From: Candidatus Planktophila sp.
Lineage (GTDB): Bacteria > Actinomycetota > Actinomycetes > Nanopelagicales > Nanopelagicaceae
Reading direction: 5' to 3'
DNA length: 25,652 nucleotides
Assembly (NCBI GenBank): GCA_030832135.1
Contig: JAURJS010000074.1
Coordinates: 1 to 25,652 of the forward strand
Each line of letters starts with the position of its first letter. Positions within the stretch are counted from its first letter, which is position 1. This document shows, piece by piece, positions 1 to 9,368 of this stretch. Position numbers and translations under genes: made by a program. A model generated the notes under the pieces. That model did not search any database. It was not told where the DNA came from and worked only from the letters and a program-made list of their open reading frames with translations.

Positions 1-272
1 ACAGTTGACAAGAAGAACTGTGGATTTGAAGAGCTGTTAACGAAGGTCACCTTTGGTGACAATGTGATTGAGTCATCGCAAGCAGAGGTTGTCTGAACTC
101 CCTGACCGAATTCAATTGCTGAACCTGATCCGAGTGAGATGTTAGCTGCGAGTGTTGAGCCAAGTACTGCTACCGCTGCAACTGTTGCAAGGCCTGCAAG
201 TGACTTGAGATTGCTCTTCTTTGGTGCTGATTTACGAGGCGCCGGAGCGTTCTCGAACTTTAGGATTTCCAT
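1..272 (-). CDS. Secreted/surface protein of unknown function, C-terminus cut off by window edge
   Basis: The reading frame is open from an ATG to the left edge, so only about 90 N-terminal residues are visible. They begin with a basic stretch (PRKSAPKKSNLKS), then a hydrophobic signal or membrane segment ending in STLAAN, then a mature start containing EFGQGVQTTSACDDSI. This matches the start of the next gene upstream (EFGQGSQQAIACDDRI), including the spacing from the hydrophobic segment, so the two are tandem paralogs. An in-frame ATG five codons upstream (position 287) is an alternative start; neither has a strong ribosome binding site. About 110 bases separate it from the paralog. The protein is probably exported. 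I do not recognise a named family and assign no function. Confidence 0.7.
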   Translation of the reverse strand, partial: MEILKFENAPAPRKSAPKKSNLKSLAGLATVAAVAVLGSTLAANISLGSGSAIEFGQGVQTTSACDDSITLSPKVTFVNSSSNPQFFLST

Positions 273-383
273 TCCTATATTCCCCATTCTAATTAACGAT
301 TCCACATCTTGTACTGCGCCTCTGCTTCGCAAGTGGGGCGAGGCTTGGGCATACCCGTTAATTTCTCAACGGGAATTCTTTAA

Positions 384-1112
384 CTACGGTGTCGCAGTTG
401 GCGATGGTGAAGCGGTTGGAGCAGGTGCTGCCTGCGCTGATGGATTGTCGATTGTTTCGACTGTAGTGCGGAATACCTGCTGGCCATCGATATTTACCGT
501 TGTCTTTGCAGGATCGATGAAGAAGGTGACATCTGCATTATTTGCAGTGAGAACGCTTCCATCGTAGATAGATGTTCCGCTGACAGATACAACTGCACTC
601 GCGAGCAATGTGCCCGAGATTGTGTTACCTGTACCTGTTAAATATGTAAGCAAGAGCGCGGTTGAATCACTCACATTGCTTGTTGGTGCAATTGAAGGAA
701 GTGAAACCTGCATAACCTTGGCATCAGGAATTGATCCAATCGTGATCTCCTGAGCAGAACCATCAATCAAACGAACGCGGAGTTTCTTTCCCGCGCAATT
801 TTGAAGATCGAGATTAGAGACAGTCACTGCGCGAACTCGGAAGTAACCGGCAGATGGATCGCTCTGAGTAGGAGCGCCATGCCACTCTTCACCGAGTGCA
901 ATAAAAATTCGATCATCGCAAGCAATCGCTTGTTGTGAGCCTTGACCAAATTCGAGGGCACCATTTCCAACTGTCACACTTGCGGCAAATGTGGACATGA
1001 TGAATGGAATAAATCCCATGACGGCTACGCCGAAGATAATCTTCGATTTATATTTCTTTCCGCCACCAAAGCCAGAGTTGACGGGACCGCTCAGCGGTGA
1101 ATGTAAAGTCAT
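384..1112 (-). CDS. Secreted/surface protein of unknown function, paralog of the left-edge gene
   Basis: This 242-residue protein has a Gly/Lys-rich cytoplasmic start (GGGKKYKSK), one hydrophobic segment at about residues 25-43 ending STFAA, and a mature region that looks rich in beta strands. Cys65 and Cys106 could form a disulfide once exported. The C-terminus is a low-complexity Ala/Pro/Ser/Thr tail (TASPSPTATP) with no LPXTG motif or second membrane segment. Such tails usually act as cell-wall spacers, so finding it at the very end is odd. The start is supported by AGGAG seven bases before the ATG. The EFGQG..ACDD motif is shared with the next gene downstream. The family is unknown to me; a surface or structural role is inference only. 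Confidence 0.75.
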   Translation of the reverse strand: MTLHSPLSGPVNSGFGGGKKYKSKIIFGVAVMGFIPFIMSTFAASVTVGNGALEFGQGSQQAIACDDRIFIALGEEWHGAPTQSDPSAGYFRVRAVTVSNLDLQNCAGKKLRVRLIDGSAQEITIGSIPDAKVMQVSLPSIAPTSNVSDSTALLLTYLTGTGNTISGTLLASAVVSVSGTSIYDGSVLTANNADVTFFIDPAKTTVNIDGQQVFRTTVETIDNPSAQAAPAPTASPSPTATP

Positions 1113-1157
1113 GCGAGCGCTCCTCTCCCCTAGATATGACTCCAGAACCCACCCTAC

Positions 1158-1191
1158 GGATGAATCCGCGGGGAGAGACTGGGGTTCATCC
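1158..1191. repeat. Inverted repeat upstream of the secreted-protein gene
   Basis: GGATGAA (1158-1164) and TTCATCC (1185-1191) form a perfect 7-bp inverted repeat around a 20-base loop. A smaller palindrome, CGGAT-GA-ATCCG, overlaps the left arm. It lies 46 bases before the ATG at 1112 in the 160-base gap between two minus-strand genes, so it could be a leader hairpin or an operator. There is no U-tract, so it is not an intrinsic terminator. The rest of the gap (1113-1272) shows only the AGGAG ribosome binding site. Confidence 0.35.
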
Positions 1192-1272
1192 TAGACTGAG
1201 GGTTTGATGGAAGTAAAGTTGCGTTACGTGTGTTGGAGCGCTTGGCCCCAGCGTAAAAAGAAGGTAGGAGCC

Positions 1273-2109
1273 TTACTTAAGGCGTCCGCCACCCTTGACC
1301 GTTGATTGATCGAGTCCAAGGGGGCGAATGGTGGTAACCGCCCCTGACCGGGCTGCACTGCAGTAGGAAGGGTCGGCTACCGGCCTACTTACCGCCACAA
1401 ATCGGAAGGTGAGAGAACGGCCAGAGATGCCGCCACCGGTTGAGCTGATAAAGAGCCCCTGATATGAGTTGACCAGTTCGACTGCTCGGGCGGTCTCAGC
1501 CGAGACGATTACCTGCCCCGAACGGTCCCCTGCAATCAACTCCTCGCCTTCTACCTGATTATGGGCAGCGCCCTTCTGCTTCACATCAAAGCTCAGGCCG
1601 GCGCCGCTAATGCAGACCATTGTGTATTCAATCTCAGGGTTGGGATTTGAGAGGTAGATATGCGGCATAAATCGATTGAGCGCTCGTGGATCGACTGCAA
1701 TGGTCGATGGCGCCTTCACAATGTAGGCGGTCTGAGTCTCTAGTGGAACTCCTGGAAGCTCCGCTGTCGTCGATTCGCTACTTTCCACAAAGGGGCTCTC
1801 ACTCGGAGTCGCTATCGCAGGGCGTGAGACAACTGGCTCTGGGGTAGAGGTGGGCGCTGGTGAGGCAGATGGTGTCGCAGTCTCCGCTGCGGCCGGCGAT
1901 GGCGAGGGTGTTGCGCTCTGCGAGACCGGCTCGAGCATGCTCGGATCATTCGAGAGTTCATCTGCCAAAGTTGGAGCGATCGTTGAGATTAAGGCAGCAA
2001 AGAGAGTGAGTGCGAGTGTGCGAGAGATGAACTTGATGGAACGCTTATCAGAGTGCCAATAGTCATTGAATCGGTATCGCAACCGATCGATGAGCTCATC
2101 TATAGACAT
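1273..2109 (-). CDS. Membrane-anchored extracytoplasmic protein with Pro/Ser/Thr-rich linker, unknown function
   Basis: The protein has 278 residues. Residues 1-28 are charged and cytoplasmic, about 29-48 form a hydrophobic segment ending APTLAD (signal anchor or signal peptide), and about 55-125 are a low-complexity linker with repeated TPSPSP, SASPAP and STPEP patterns. Residues 130-278 form a globular region with Cys166 and a second Cys near 253. The organisation suggests a domain held outside the membrane by a wall-spanning linker. No ribosome binding site precedes the ATG, but TATATT lies six bases upstream, so the mRNA is probably leaderless. It follows the O-antigen-ligase-like gene by 50 bases, and a link to envelope glycans is possible but unproven. 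I do not recognise the family. Confidence 0.7.
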   Translation of the reverse strand: MSIDELIDRLRYRFNDYWHSDKRSIKFISRTLALTLFAALISTIAPTLADELSNDPSMLEPVSQSATPSPSPAAAETATPSASPAPTSTPEPVVSRPAIATPSESPFVESSESTTAELPGVPLETQTAYIVKAPSTIAVDPRALNRFMPHIYLSNPNPEIEYTMVCISGAGLSFDVKQKGAAHNQVEGEELIAGDRSGQVIVSAETARAVELVNSYQGLFISSTGGGISGRSLTFRFVAVSRPVADPSYCSAARSGAVTTIRPLGLDQSTVKGGGRLK

Positions 2110-2115
2110 ATTCGA

Positions 2116-2121
2116 AATATA
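2116..2121 (-). promoter_or_regulatory. Putative -10 box of a leaderless promoter (TATATT)
   Basis: TATATT ends exactly six bases before the ATG at 2109, placing the transcription start at the start codon. No Shine-Dalgarno is present. A clear -35 is not visible; the nearest candidate, TTAGAC, is 19 bp upstream. Confidence 0.5.
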
Positions 2122-2159
2122 CCTTCTCGATAGCTATGTGGTCTAACCCCAACTGGGAT

Positions 2160-3908
2160 CTAGCCCAATTGTCCCGGAATATAGACGAGGCCGAGCGCCT
2201 TCATCTCCTTCTCCAGCGCCAAGCGCAACGTGGCATCGCCTGCCCGATTGGCGTAATACATGCCAAGTGAGATGGTCTCACTTCGAGCCGGTGCAATCTC
2301 AAAGAGGCGATAGACAAGCTCTTTTAGGCCTTCGAGTTCACCAGCATTGACAGCGGTTTTAGCGAGATAAATCTGAGCTGCAACGCAGCGAGGGTTATTT
2401 GCTAACTCTTCTCGCGCCAACTCAGCAGCACTTTCAGCGCCAACGTTATTTGCCATCAATAGTTCAGCATCAAAATACATAAAGCATGGAAGGAGTGGTG
2501 ATGCTTTGTAATCCTGAACTAGCGAATTATCGGCTGCGTATCTCTCAATATGTGTGAGGTAATTAAGTTGTGCCTGAGCAAAGAGTGCTGTCATAGAAAG
2601 TAATAGCGTTGCAGCAAAGATTGGAAGAGCTCTGTGGGAGCTCTTCCGCTCACTTCTGCGTGAAGGCAATCTATACACCTGGCCCACAATGAATCCGCAG
2701 ATAGCCCAGAAGATGAATTTATGAGTCAGGGTAATCGGACTGACAAACGAGTTGGTCAGATAGATGAATACAAAGAGACCCAGCGCAAAGAGTGACTTGC
2801 GATCAATAGTCCTTGCATCCCACATAATCAGGAATGTACGAATGACAAGTGCAATCAGAAATAGGAATGCAATAGTTCCAAGTATTCCCACCGTTGCTAA
2901 GGTTTGTACCGATGCTGAATGAGCATCGTTGCTGAGAATATTTGTGTACTTAACAATATCTTCGACAGTTCGATACTGCTCATAATTATTACCATACTGA
3001 TCAGGACCGACTCCAAAGAGAATATGGTCGAAGAATTGACGAGTGCCTGCAAGCCAAAAGTTTGATCTGATCTTTACCTGCACATCATTGCCAAGAACCG
3101 GAACGAAATCTCCCAGGAATGGCATCAAGAAGATGAACTCGGCCCAGATTATTACTGCAAATGTTCCGAGGAAGGTCCGCGCATTGAGAGTCCACTCTCG
3201 GCGAGGTATGTATTTTCGTAATAAATAAATGGCAATTCCCACGATAAGGAATGCGATATCGAGGTAACCCTGCAAAGGCCCTGCTAGATAGAGCGCAAAG
3301 ACATTGAGCGTAGCTGCCAGACTAAGGAGGATTCGACCGCGAAGCGATGAATTAAGGGCCAAGAAGAAGATAAGCGGGAGCGTTGTCCCAAGCATCGCGG
3401 CGAAGAAATCGGTATTACCTAGTGTTGCTGAAACACCTTCTGCACCCGGAAATTCTAGGAAATCGTAGTGTTGAGCAATTCCTGCAAGAGCGACAGCTTC
3501 AACTGCGATGATGTAGAAGCGAACCAGGAGTAGAAACGGTTGGAAATGAAACTGGCCATGGAAGATAGAGACGATCAGAAGAGCGAAGACGCTCAAGGAT
3601 CCAACAAATCGACCAGAATCTCCGAACAAAGAGCCAAGGAGATTGCCACTGGAGAGCGCTGATGCCAACTGAGTCAGAACAAGTGCGATGGCGCCATATA
3701 TTGCTACGCGGTGAAATCTAAAGCGCTCGGATTTAATCGCAATGTAAATCAGATAGAGCGAGGCGATAAAGAGAAGTGATAGAAATTGAACCGGTGCATT
3801 CTTATCGAAACCGTGGGGGAAAATCTGATCTGGAACATGCAAGACCGCTATTGCGATAAAGGCTAGACCAGAGAAGAGAACCGCCTTCTGCTGTAAACGC
3901 AGAGACAT
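2160..3908 (-). CDS. O-antigen ligase/polymerase-like polytopic membrane protein
   Basis: This 582-residue protein has roughly ten to twelve hydrophobic segments across residues 1-420 and a large loop with FGVGPDQYGNNYEQY followed by NDAHSASVQTLATVGILG. That Gly-rich/His pattern is typical of the Wzy_C (O-antigen ligase, WaaL/RfaL-like) domain, which transfers or polymerises lipid-linked glycans on the outer face of the membrane. After a final membrane segment at about 435-455, the last 120 residues are soluble, Ala/Leu-rich and helical, resembling TPR-like repeats. It starts six bases after the argG stop with AGAGGA overlapping the argG end, so the two are probably cotranscribed. No glycosyltransferases are adjacent, so the substrate is unknown; cell-wall or surface polysaccharide assembly is likely. 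Confidence 0.75.
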   Translation of the reverse strand: MSLRLQQKAVLFSGLAFIAIAVLHVPDQIFPHGFDKNAPVQFLSLLFIASLYLIYIAIKSERFRFHRVAIYGAIALVLTQLASALSSGNLLGSLFGDSGRFVGSLSVFALLIVSIFHGQFHFQPFLLLVRFYIIAVEAVALAGIAQHYDFLEFPGAEGVSATLGNTDFFAAMLGTTLPLIFFLALNSSLRGRILLSLAATLNVFALYLAGPLQGYLDIAFLIVGIAIYLLRKYIPRREWTLNARTFLGTFAVIIWAEFIFLMPFLGDFVPVLGNDVQVKIRSNFWLAGTRQFFDHILFGVGPDQYGNNYEQYRTVEDIVKYTNILSNDAHSASVQTLATVGILGTIAFLFLIALVIRTFLIMWDARTIDRKSLFALGLFVFIYLTNSFVSPITLTHKFIFWAICGFIVGQVYRLPSRRSERKSSHRALPIFAATLLLSMTALFAQAQLNYLTHIERYAADNSLVQDYKASPLLPCFMYFDAELLMANNVGAESAAELAREELANNPRCVAAQIYLAKTAVNAGELEGLKELVYRLFEIAPARSETISLGMYYANRAGDATLRLALEKEMKALGLVYIPGQLG

Positions 3909-3914
3909 GGGAGA

Positions 3915-5252
<1,338 letters not shown>

Positions 5253-5255
<3 letters not shown>

Positions 5256-6437
5256 ACGGTTCAATTTAGCGGCAAGAACTGGCGTCACTCCCCACATGGA
5301 AATCATCGCTTGATAGCGCTCAACTTCGCCTCTTTCTGCCTCAGCGCCAGTCTTCACCGCTCGAATCATGAGATTTCGAGGGGTGTGTTCGCCTCCGATA
5401 AATTCAATCGCATCGACCCGATAGCCATGCAATTTCATTAACTGAATTCGAAGCGAGTCGGTTATCAGATCTCCGAGTCGCTCACGCATGATGCCATGGC
5501 GAGTGATCAGCGACCATGGCTCTGGAGAAACATCCATCTGGGCTTGGATATCGTGGTGGCAACATGGTGCAAAGAGGGTGAGCGGCACGTTTCGGTTAAG
5601 CGCCCATGCGATTGAATCATCAGTTGCCGTGTCGCAGGCATGAAGCGCGATTGCCACATCTGCCTCATTTACTGAGGTCGCTGAGATTTCTTCAGCCAAG
5701 AAGGTAATTGTGGAAGAAATTCCAAGAGACTTTGCAATTGCATTATTGCGATCACGAGATGCAGCTCGGACATCAATTCCCGTTACCTGAACCGGAATCC
5801 CAACGCTCTTCAAATATTGATGGGCAGCAAATGTGAGATAGGCGTGGCCACACCCTAGATCAACCACGCGAAGTGGCTTCTCCTCTTTTGGCGCATGAAT
5901 ATGTCCTGCTGAGATTGCATCGTTAAGGGTGGGAATAAGAAGGCGGAGAAATTCTTCTACCTGCTTGTACTTATCCATCTTCGAGGGCTTGATGGCACCC
6001 TTTGCATCAGCGATTCCAACTTCTCGTAGAAAAGGATCGTTCGCATCGAGCAATCTCTGCTTGCTACGGTCATGAGATAAATTTTGCTTTGCCCCATTCT
6101 TACTCCGCGAGAAGAGTGGTGCTCCTTTTTTCGAAATTCTTAGCGAGAGAGTCTCTCCCTCTAATTCAACAGTGATATTTGCAAAACCTGATTGCGCCAT
6201 CTCCATAAAGGGAAGTTCACTTGGGGCAAAGTTCTTTGACGTTACTTGGCGCCCATCGCTATAACTCACTTGGATTGCTAGGCCATTTTTCAATTGAACC
6301 GGCCTTAAATCGATCCGTTCCTGCTCTGGTTGCATATTACGACGTCTCCCAGAGAGCACTGCACGGACAAAGCTTTCACTTTGAGTCATTGCCTGCTGCA
6401 ACTCCTGCAAGGCGTTATCTAGTTCTCTCTCGCTCAC
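5253..6437 (-). CDS. Class I SAM-dependent methyltransferase, Methyltransf_32-like
   Basis: The frame codes for about 394 residues from the GTG at 6437. The N-terminal half (PVQLKNGLAIQVSYSDG..., LSLRISKKG) is a separate domain of unknown role. The C-terminal half holds the SAM-binding motif VVDLGCGHAYLTF, a following acidic strand (VTGIDVRA), then IALHACDTATDDSI and LFAPCCHHDIQ. The combination DLGCG...HACD..TD...PCCHH is typical of the Methyltransf_32 family (GSTCD/METTL25-like), whose substrates include RNA or protein. The substrate here cannot be told. Two in-frame TTG codons (6461, 6470) would lengthen the protein but would overlap the divergent TerC start. The GTG is preferred because TAACAT lies seven bases before it. 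Confidence 0.8.
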
Positions 6438-6444
6438 GGCTTTA

Positions 6445-6454
6445 ATGTTAGTCT
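6445..6454. promoter_or_regulatory. Overlapping divergent -10 boxes (methyltransferase and terC)
   Basis: On the plus strand TAGTCT (6449-6454) ends six bases before the TerC ATG (6461). On the minus strand TAACAT (6445-6450) ends seven bases before the GTG at 6437. The boxes overlap by two bases, so the two divergent promoters would compete. Neither gene has a Shine-Dalgarno. Confidence 0.4.
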
Positions 6455-6460
6455 TGAACA

Positions 6461-7357
6461 ATGATTTCAACCACCAACTGGATTATCACTATCATTGCTT
6501 TATTGGTTGTAGTGGTGATTGATTTCATCTGGGCCATTGCAAATCGCCAAAAAGAGACCTCCATGCGTGAGGTGACTCTCTGGTCCATCTTCTATGTATC
6601 CCTTGCTATCGGTTTTGGCGTATTTATGGGCTACTGGCTAGATCCACAGAGCCAACAAGAGTTCTTCGCTGGATGGCTTACTGAGTATTCACTCTCCTTC
6701 GACAACCTCTTTGTTTTCGTCATTATTTTGACTAAATTGAAAATTTCACGGGAGAAGCAACAGCTCGCTCTCCTAATCGGAATTCTCATCGCCCTTGTTC
6801 TCCGCGTGATCGCTATCTCTGTGGGCGCCAAGGTCATTGAAGAATTTCAGCAAGTCTTCTTCCTCTTTGGGGCCTTCCTCATCTACACAGCGGTTCAGCT
6901 CTTCATCGAGAGCAACTCTGAGGAAGAGGAAGAGAAAGAGATGAAGCTTGTCACTTATCTCACCTCTAAGGGAATTAAGCCTTTCACGATTGCTCTCATC
7001 ACTCTTGGCATGACGGACCTGGTCTTCGCACTTGATTCAATTCCAGCGATCTTTGGCCTTACTCAAAATGTTTACATCGTTATCACTGCAAATATCTTCG
7101 CTCTGATGGGATTACGTCAGCTATATTTCTTAATTGGCGGACTTATGCAGCGCCTTGTCTATATCGGTAAAGGCCTCTCAGTTGTTCTTGGTTTTATCGG
7201 GGTCAAGCTCATCTTCCACGCATTCCATGGCGTAGATATCCATGAAATTGCCGGAGTTCATATTCCTGAGATTACAATCACGCAATCACTTTCGGTCATA
7301 GTTGGCTGCCTTGGTGTTGCAACTGTTGCCAGCCTTATCTCTACTCGCGATAAGTAG
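6461..7357 (+). CDS. TerC-family integral membrane protein, probable metal (manganese) exporter
   Basis: The 298-residue protein has eight or nine hydrophobic segments and the family signatures EYSLSFDNLFVFVIIL and TDLVFALDSIPAIFG, with conserved acidic residues inside membrane segments, then ANIFALMGLRQLYFLIGG. A charged loop (SNSEEEEEKEMK) lies at about 150-162. TerC, Alx and YkoY relatives export Mn(II), supporting exoenzyme metalation or metal detoxification at the plasma membrane. No tellurite genes are nearby, so a tellurium-specific role is unlikely. The ATG has no Shine-Dalgarno but has TAGTCT six bases upstream, suggesting a leaderless transcript. Its end overlaps the convergent histidine kinase gene by 17 bases. 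Confidence 0.9.
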   Translation: MISTTNWIITIIALLVVVVIDFIWAIANRQKETSMREVTLWSIFYVSLAIGFGVFMGYWLDPQSQQEFFAGWLTEYSLSFDNLFVFVIILTKLKISREKQQLALLIGILIALVLRVIAISVGAKVIEEFQQVFFLFGAFLIYTAVQLFIESNSEEEEEKEMKLVTYLTSKGIKPFTIALITLGMTDLVFALDSIPAIFGLTQNVYIVITANIFALMGLRQLYFLIGGLMQRLVYIGKGLSVVLGFIGVKLIFHAFHGVDIHEIAGVHIPEITITQSLSVIVGCLGVATVASLISTRDK

Positions 7358-8564
7358 GAATATCAGCAACCACAGCTAGACCACCTAGCGCGCTCTTGCG
7401 CAACGTTAAATGTCCGCCACTCTTTGCAATTACACCGGCCATAATGCTCATACCCAATCCAGAGCCACCACTTTCGCGAGATCGCGATTTATCAAAACGG
7501 TGCAGCGATTGAATATTCTCGCGATATGCAGCATCCGGAAGCCCTGCTCCACCATCTTCAATCGTTAACCGCGCTGATTTACCCACGCGAGTAAGAGAAA
7601 TCTTTACAGGCAGACCATTTTCGGTATGGCGAGAGATGTTATTGAGCGCATTTTGAATAAATCTCGAGTAGTAATCCCTCACTCCGATTATTGAGATCTG
7701 GCTGGCGATCTCTAACTCAACCTTTCGATCAGGGTGAAGGGTGGCGAAATCTTGTCCATGAGCTCTTAACAATTCGGATAAATCAAGGGGTTCATTCTCA
7801 CGCTGCGCGCTCTCACCCAGTTCAGCTAAAAGGAGGAGGTCGTGAATCAACGACTCCATTCGGCCAATCTCGGTATTGACCCGAAGATAGGCGCGAGACT
7901 TATCTGCTTCCTCGGTCATCATTCCCTTGCTGAGCATCTCAACATAACCCTTGATAACCGTTAACGGGGTGCGAAGCTCATGGGAGGCATCTCCCAAGAA
8001 AGCCTGCATCCTAGATAGCGCATCCTTATCATCGCGTCTTTTGAGACGACGTATGTAGAGAGTCAGGAGCAAGAAGGCAAGGAGAGATGTTGTAAAGGTG
8101 ATGAGCAGAACCGAGAGGAGGCCATTTCGCAATCTTGAATTGGCTGACTCGGATGATCCTGCAACGATGAGGTAATCGCCACCTGAGATTACATAGGATC
8201 TAAATCGATAATCCTGAACTGCTTTATCTTCCTGAACTTTCCTTGTTGCTTTCTCTGCCTCCACAAGAGTGATATCAGTAGAGAGCTCAACTGTTGATTC
8301 ATTAATGGTTGTTATTGCACCATCTCGCGAGAGTAAGAAGAGAGATAGATCGAGAGCGAATTCATCGATGTGAAAGAGAGCCGCACTCAACTCTTGGCTG
8401 GGAGCTTGGGCAGCATCATCGACCGTTGAGTTGATTGCATAATCCAGGGTCGAGAGTGAATTCTGATAGCTCTGGTAGGTGACAAAGGTTCCGATAGATG
8501 CTGTAAAGATTGTTGCCATTGCCAAAGTTACGATTCGCAACTTAGCGGTAGATGAAAGTTTCAC
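7341..8564 (-). CDS. Two-component sensor histidine kinase
   Basis: The protein has 407 residues: TM1 at about 9-28, an extracytoplasmic sensor of about 120 residues, TM2 at about 149-171 and a short basic linker (IRRLKRRDDK) with no room for a full HAMP domain. The dimerisation box FLGDASHELRTPLTVIKGY carries the phospho-accepting His195. The ATPase domain has IQNALNNISRHTE (N box), IEDGGAGLP (G1) and SGGSGLGMSI (G2). It phosphorylates the response regulator encoded just upstream, and the ATGA overlap (8561-8564) indicates translational coupling. The signal is unknown; the sensor domain resembles no family I can name. It is a classical trans-membrane EnvZ/PhoR-type kinase, not the MtrB or PdtaS type found elsewhere in this window. 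Confidence 0.9.
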   Translation of the reverse strand: MKLSSTAKLRIVTLAMATIFTASIGTFVTYQSYQNSLSTLDYAINSTVDDAAQAPSQELSAALFHIDEFALDLSLFLLSRDGAITTINESTVELSTDITLVEAEKATRKVQEDKAVQDYRFRSYVISGGDYLIVAGSSESANSRLRNGLLSVLLITFTTSLLAFLLLTLYIRRLKRRDDKDALSRMQAFLGDASHELRTPLTVIKGYVEMLSKGMMTEEADKSRAYLRVNTEIGRMESLIHDLLLLAELGESAQRENEPLDLSELLRAHGQDFATLHPDRKVELEIASQISIIGVRDYYSRFIQNALNNISRHTENGLPVKISLTRVGKSARLTIEDGGAGLPDAAYRENIQSLHRFDKSRSRESGGSGLGMSIMAGVIAKSGGHLTLRKSALGGLAVVADIPTYRE

Positions 8565-9247
8565 TTCTTCTCTACTTGAAGTTGGAATCCAACTCCACGA
8601 ACAGTTCGGATGCCTTCAAAGTCATCTCGGTGAAGCTTCTTTCGAAGATAAGAGATATAGGTATCCACAACAGTGGTCTCTGTCTCAAAATTAATTCCCC
8701 ACACCTCTTCCAAGAGGAAAGTTTTACTGAGCACACGACCCTTTGACTCAAGTAAAACGTGGAGCAATCTAAATTCTGTAGGAGAGAGATCGACCACTTC
8801 ACCATTGAAGGTCACCTTGTGTGACTCTTCATCCAAAGTGATTGGACCTACTGCGAGCACGGTGGGAAGAGCCTCAGTAAATTGTGAACGACGCAAGATT
8901 GCGCGCACGCGCAATACCAGTTCTTCTAATCCAAAAGGTTTTGTCACATAATCATCTGCGCCGATAGTGAGCCCTCTCGTTACATCAGCTCGGTCGCCGC
9001 GAGCACTCAACATGAGCGCTGGAGTGTTATCTCCATTGCCTCGGATGCGTTCAACAAACTCAAAGCCATCCATCAGCGGCATATTGATATCGACGATAAG
9101 AAGATCTGGCTTGGTTGTGCGCAGCAAGGTCTGGGCGACCATTGCATCTGCGGCCGTGACCGTGTCAAAGCCAGCCAATTTCAGAGCGTCGGCGAGAAGT
9201 TCACGGACTCCGGCCTCATCATCGATAATCATGATCAGTTGTGCCAT
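8561..9247 (-). CDS. OmpR/PhoB-family response regulator
   Basis: This is a DNA-binding regulator of 228 residues. The receiver domain (1-120) has the acidic pocket IIDDE, phospho-acceptor Asp53 in IVDINMPLMDG, the Ser in LSARGD and Lys in VTKPFG. The C-terminal winged helix (about 130-228) includes LSPTEFRLLHVLLESKGRVLS-type and TVVDTYISYLRKKL blocks, ending in RTVRGVGFQL. GGGAGAG seven bases before the ATG supports the start. It overlaps the kinase gene by four bases and is probably cotranscribed with it. A TTCACA direct repeat with 11-bp period, the layout OmpR/PhoB dimers bind, sits about 80-100 bases upstream next to the divergent secreted-protein gene, so autoregulation and control of that gene are plausible. 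Confidence 0.93.
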   Translation of the reverse strand: MAQLIMIIDDEAGVRELLADALKLAGFDTVTAADAMVAQTLLRTTKPDLLIVDINMPLMDGFEFVERIRGNGDNTPALMLSARGDRADVTRGLTIGADDYVTKPFGLEELVLRVRAILRRSQFTEALPTVLAVGPITLDEESHKVTFNGEVVDLSPTEFRLLHVLLESKGRVLSKTFLLEEVWGINFETETTVVDTYISYLRKKLHRDDFEGIRTVRGVGFQLQVEKK

Positions 9248-9328
9248 GGCTCAACTCTCCCACGCAGGGGCGGCAATCGCCACCATTTGCCCAACCCCTC
9301 ATGCGACACACTCACGCATTAATGGCAT

Positions 9329-9345
9329 TTCACAGAATCTTCACA
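9329..9345. promoter_or_regulatory. TTCACA direct repeat, candidate response-regulator operator
   Basis: TTCACA occurs at 9329-9334 and again at 9340-9345, separated by five bases, giving an 11-bp period. OmpR/PhoB-family regulators bind head-to-tail repeats of this length, and actinobacterial PhoP boxes contain similar TTCAC or TCACAG half-sites. The site lies in the divergent gap between the response regulator and the secreted coiled-coil gene. A third TCACA at 9356-9360 is out of phase. Confidence 0.45.
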
Positions 9346-9368
9346 TGATGCTCGGTCACAATATTGCC

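Noticed and set aside
354..373. CCCGTT/AACGGG hairpin just after the secreted-protein gene stop
   Set aside because: A 6-bp stem, but on the minus strand it is followed by TATGCCC with no U-tract, so it is not supported as an intrinsic terminator.
1220..1254. TTACG/CGTAA pairing after the 1273-2109 gene as a terminator
   Set aside because: Only five base pairs with a large loop and no convincing T-run after the stem on the minus strand.
8967..9368. Long N-terminal extension of the secreted coiled-coil protein's frame
   Set aside because: This part is antisense to the response regulator and would place 134 residues before an obvious signal peptide. The start at 9369 (or 9345) fits far better.
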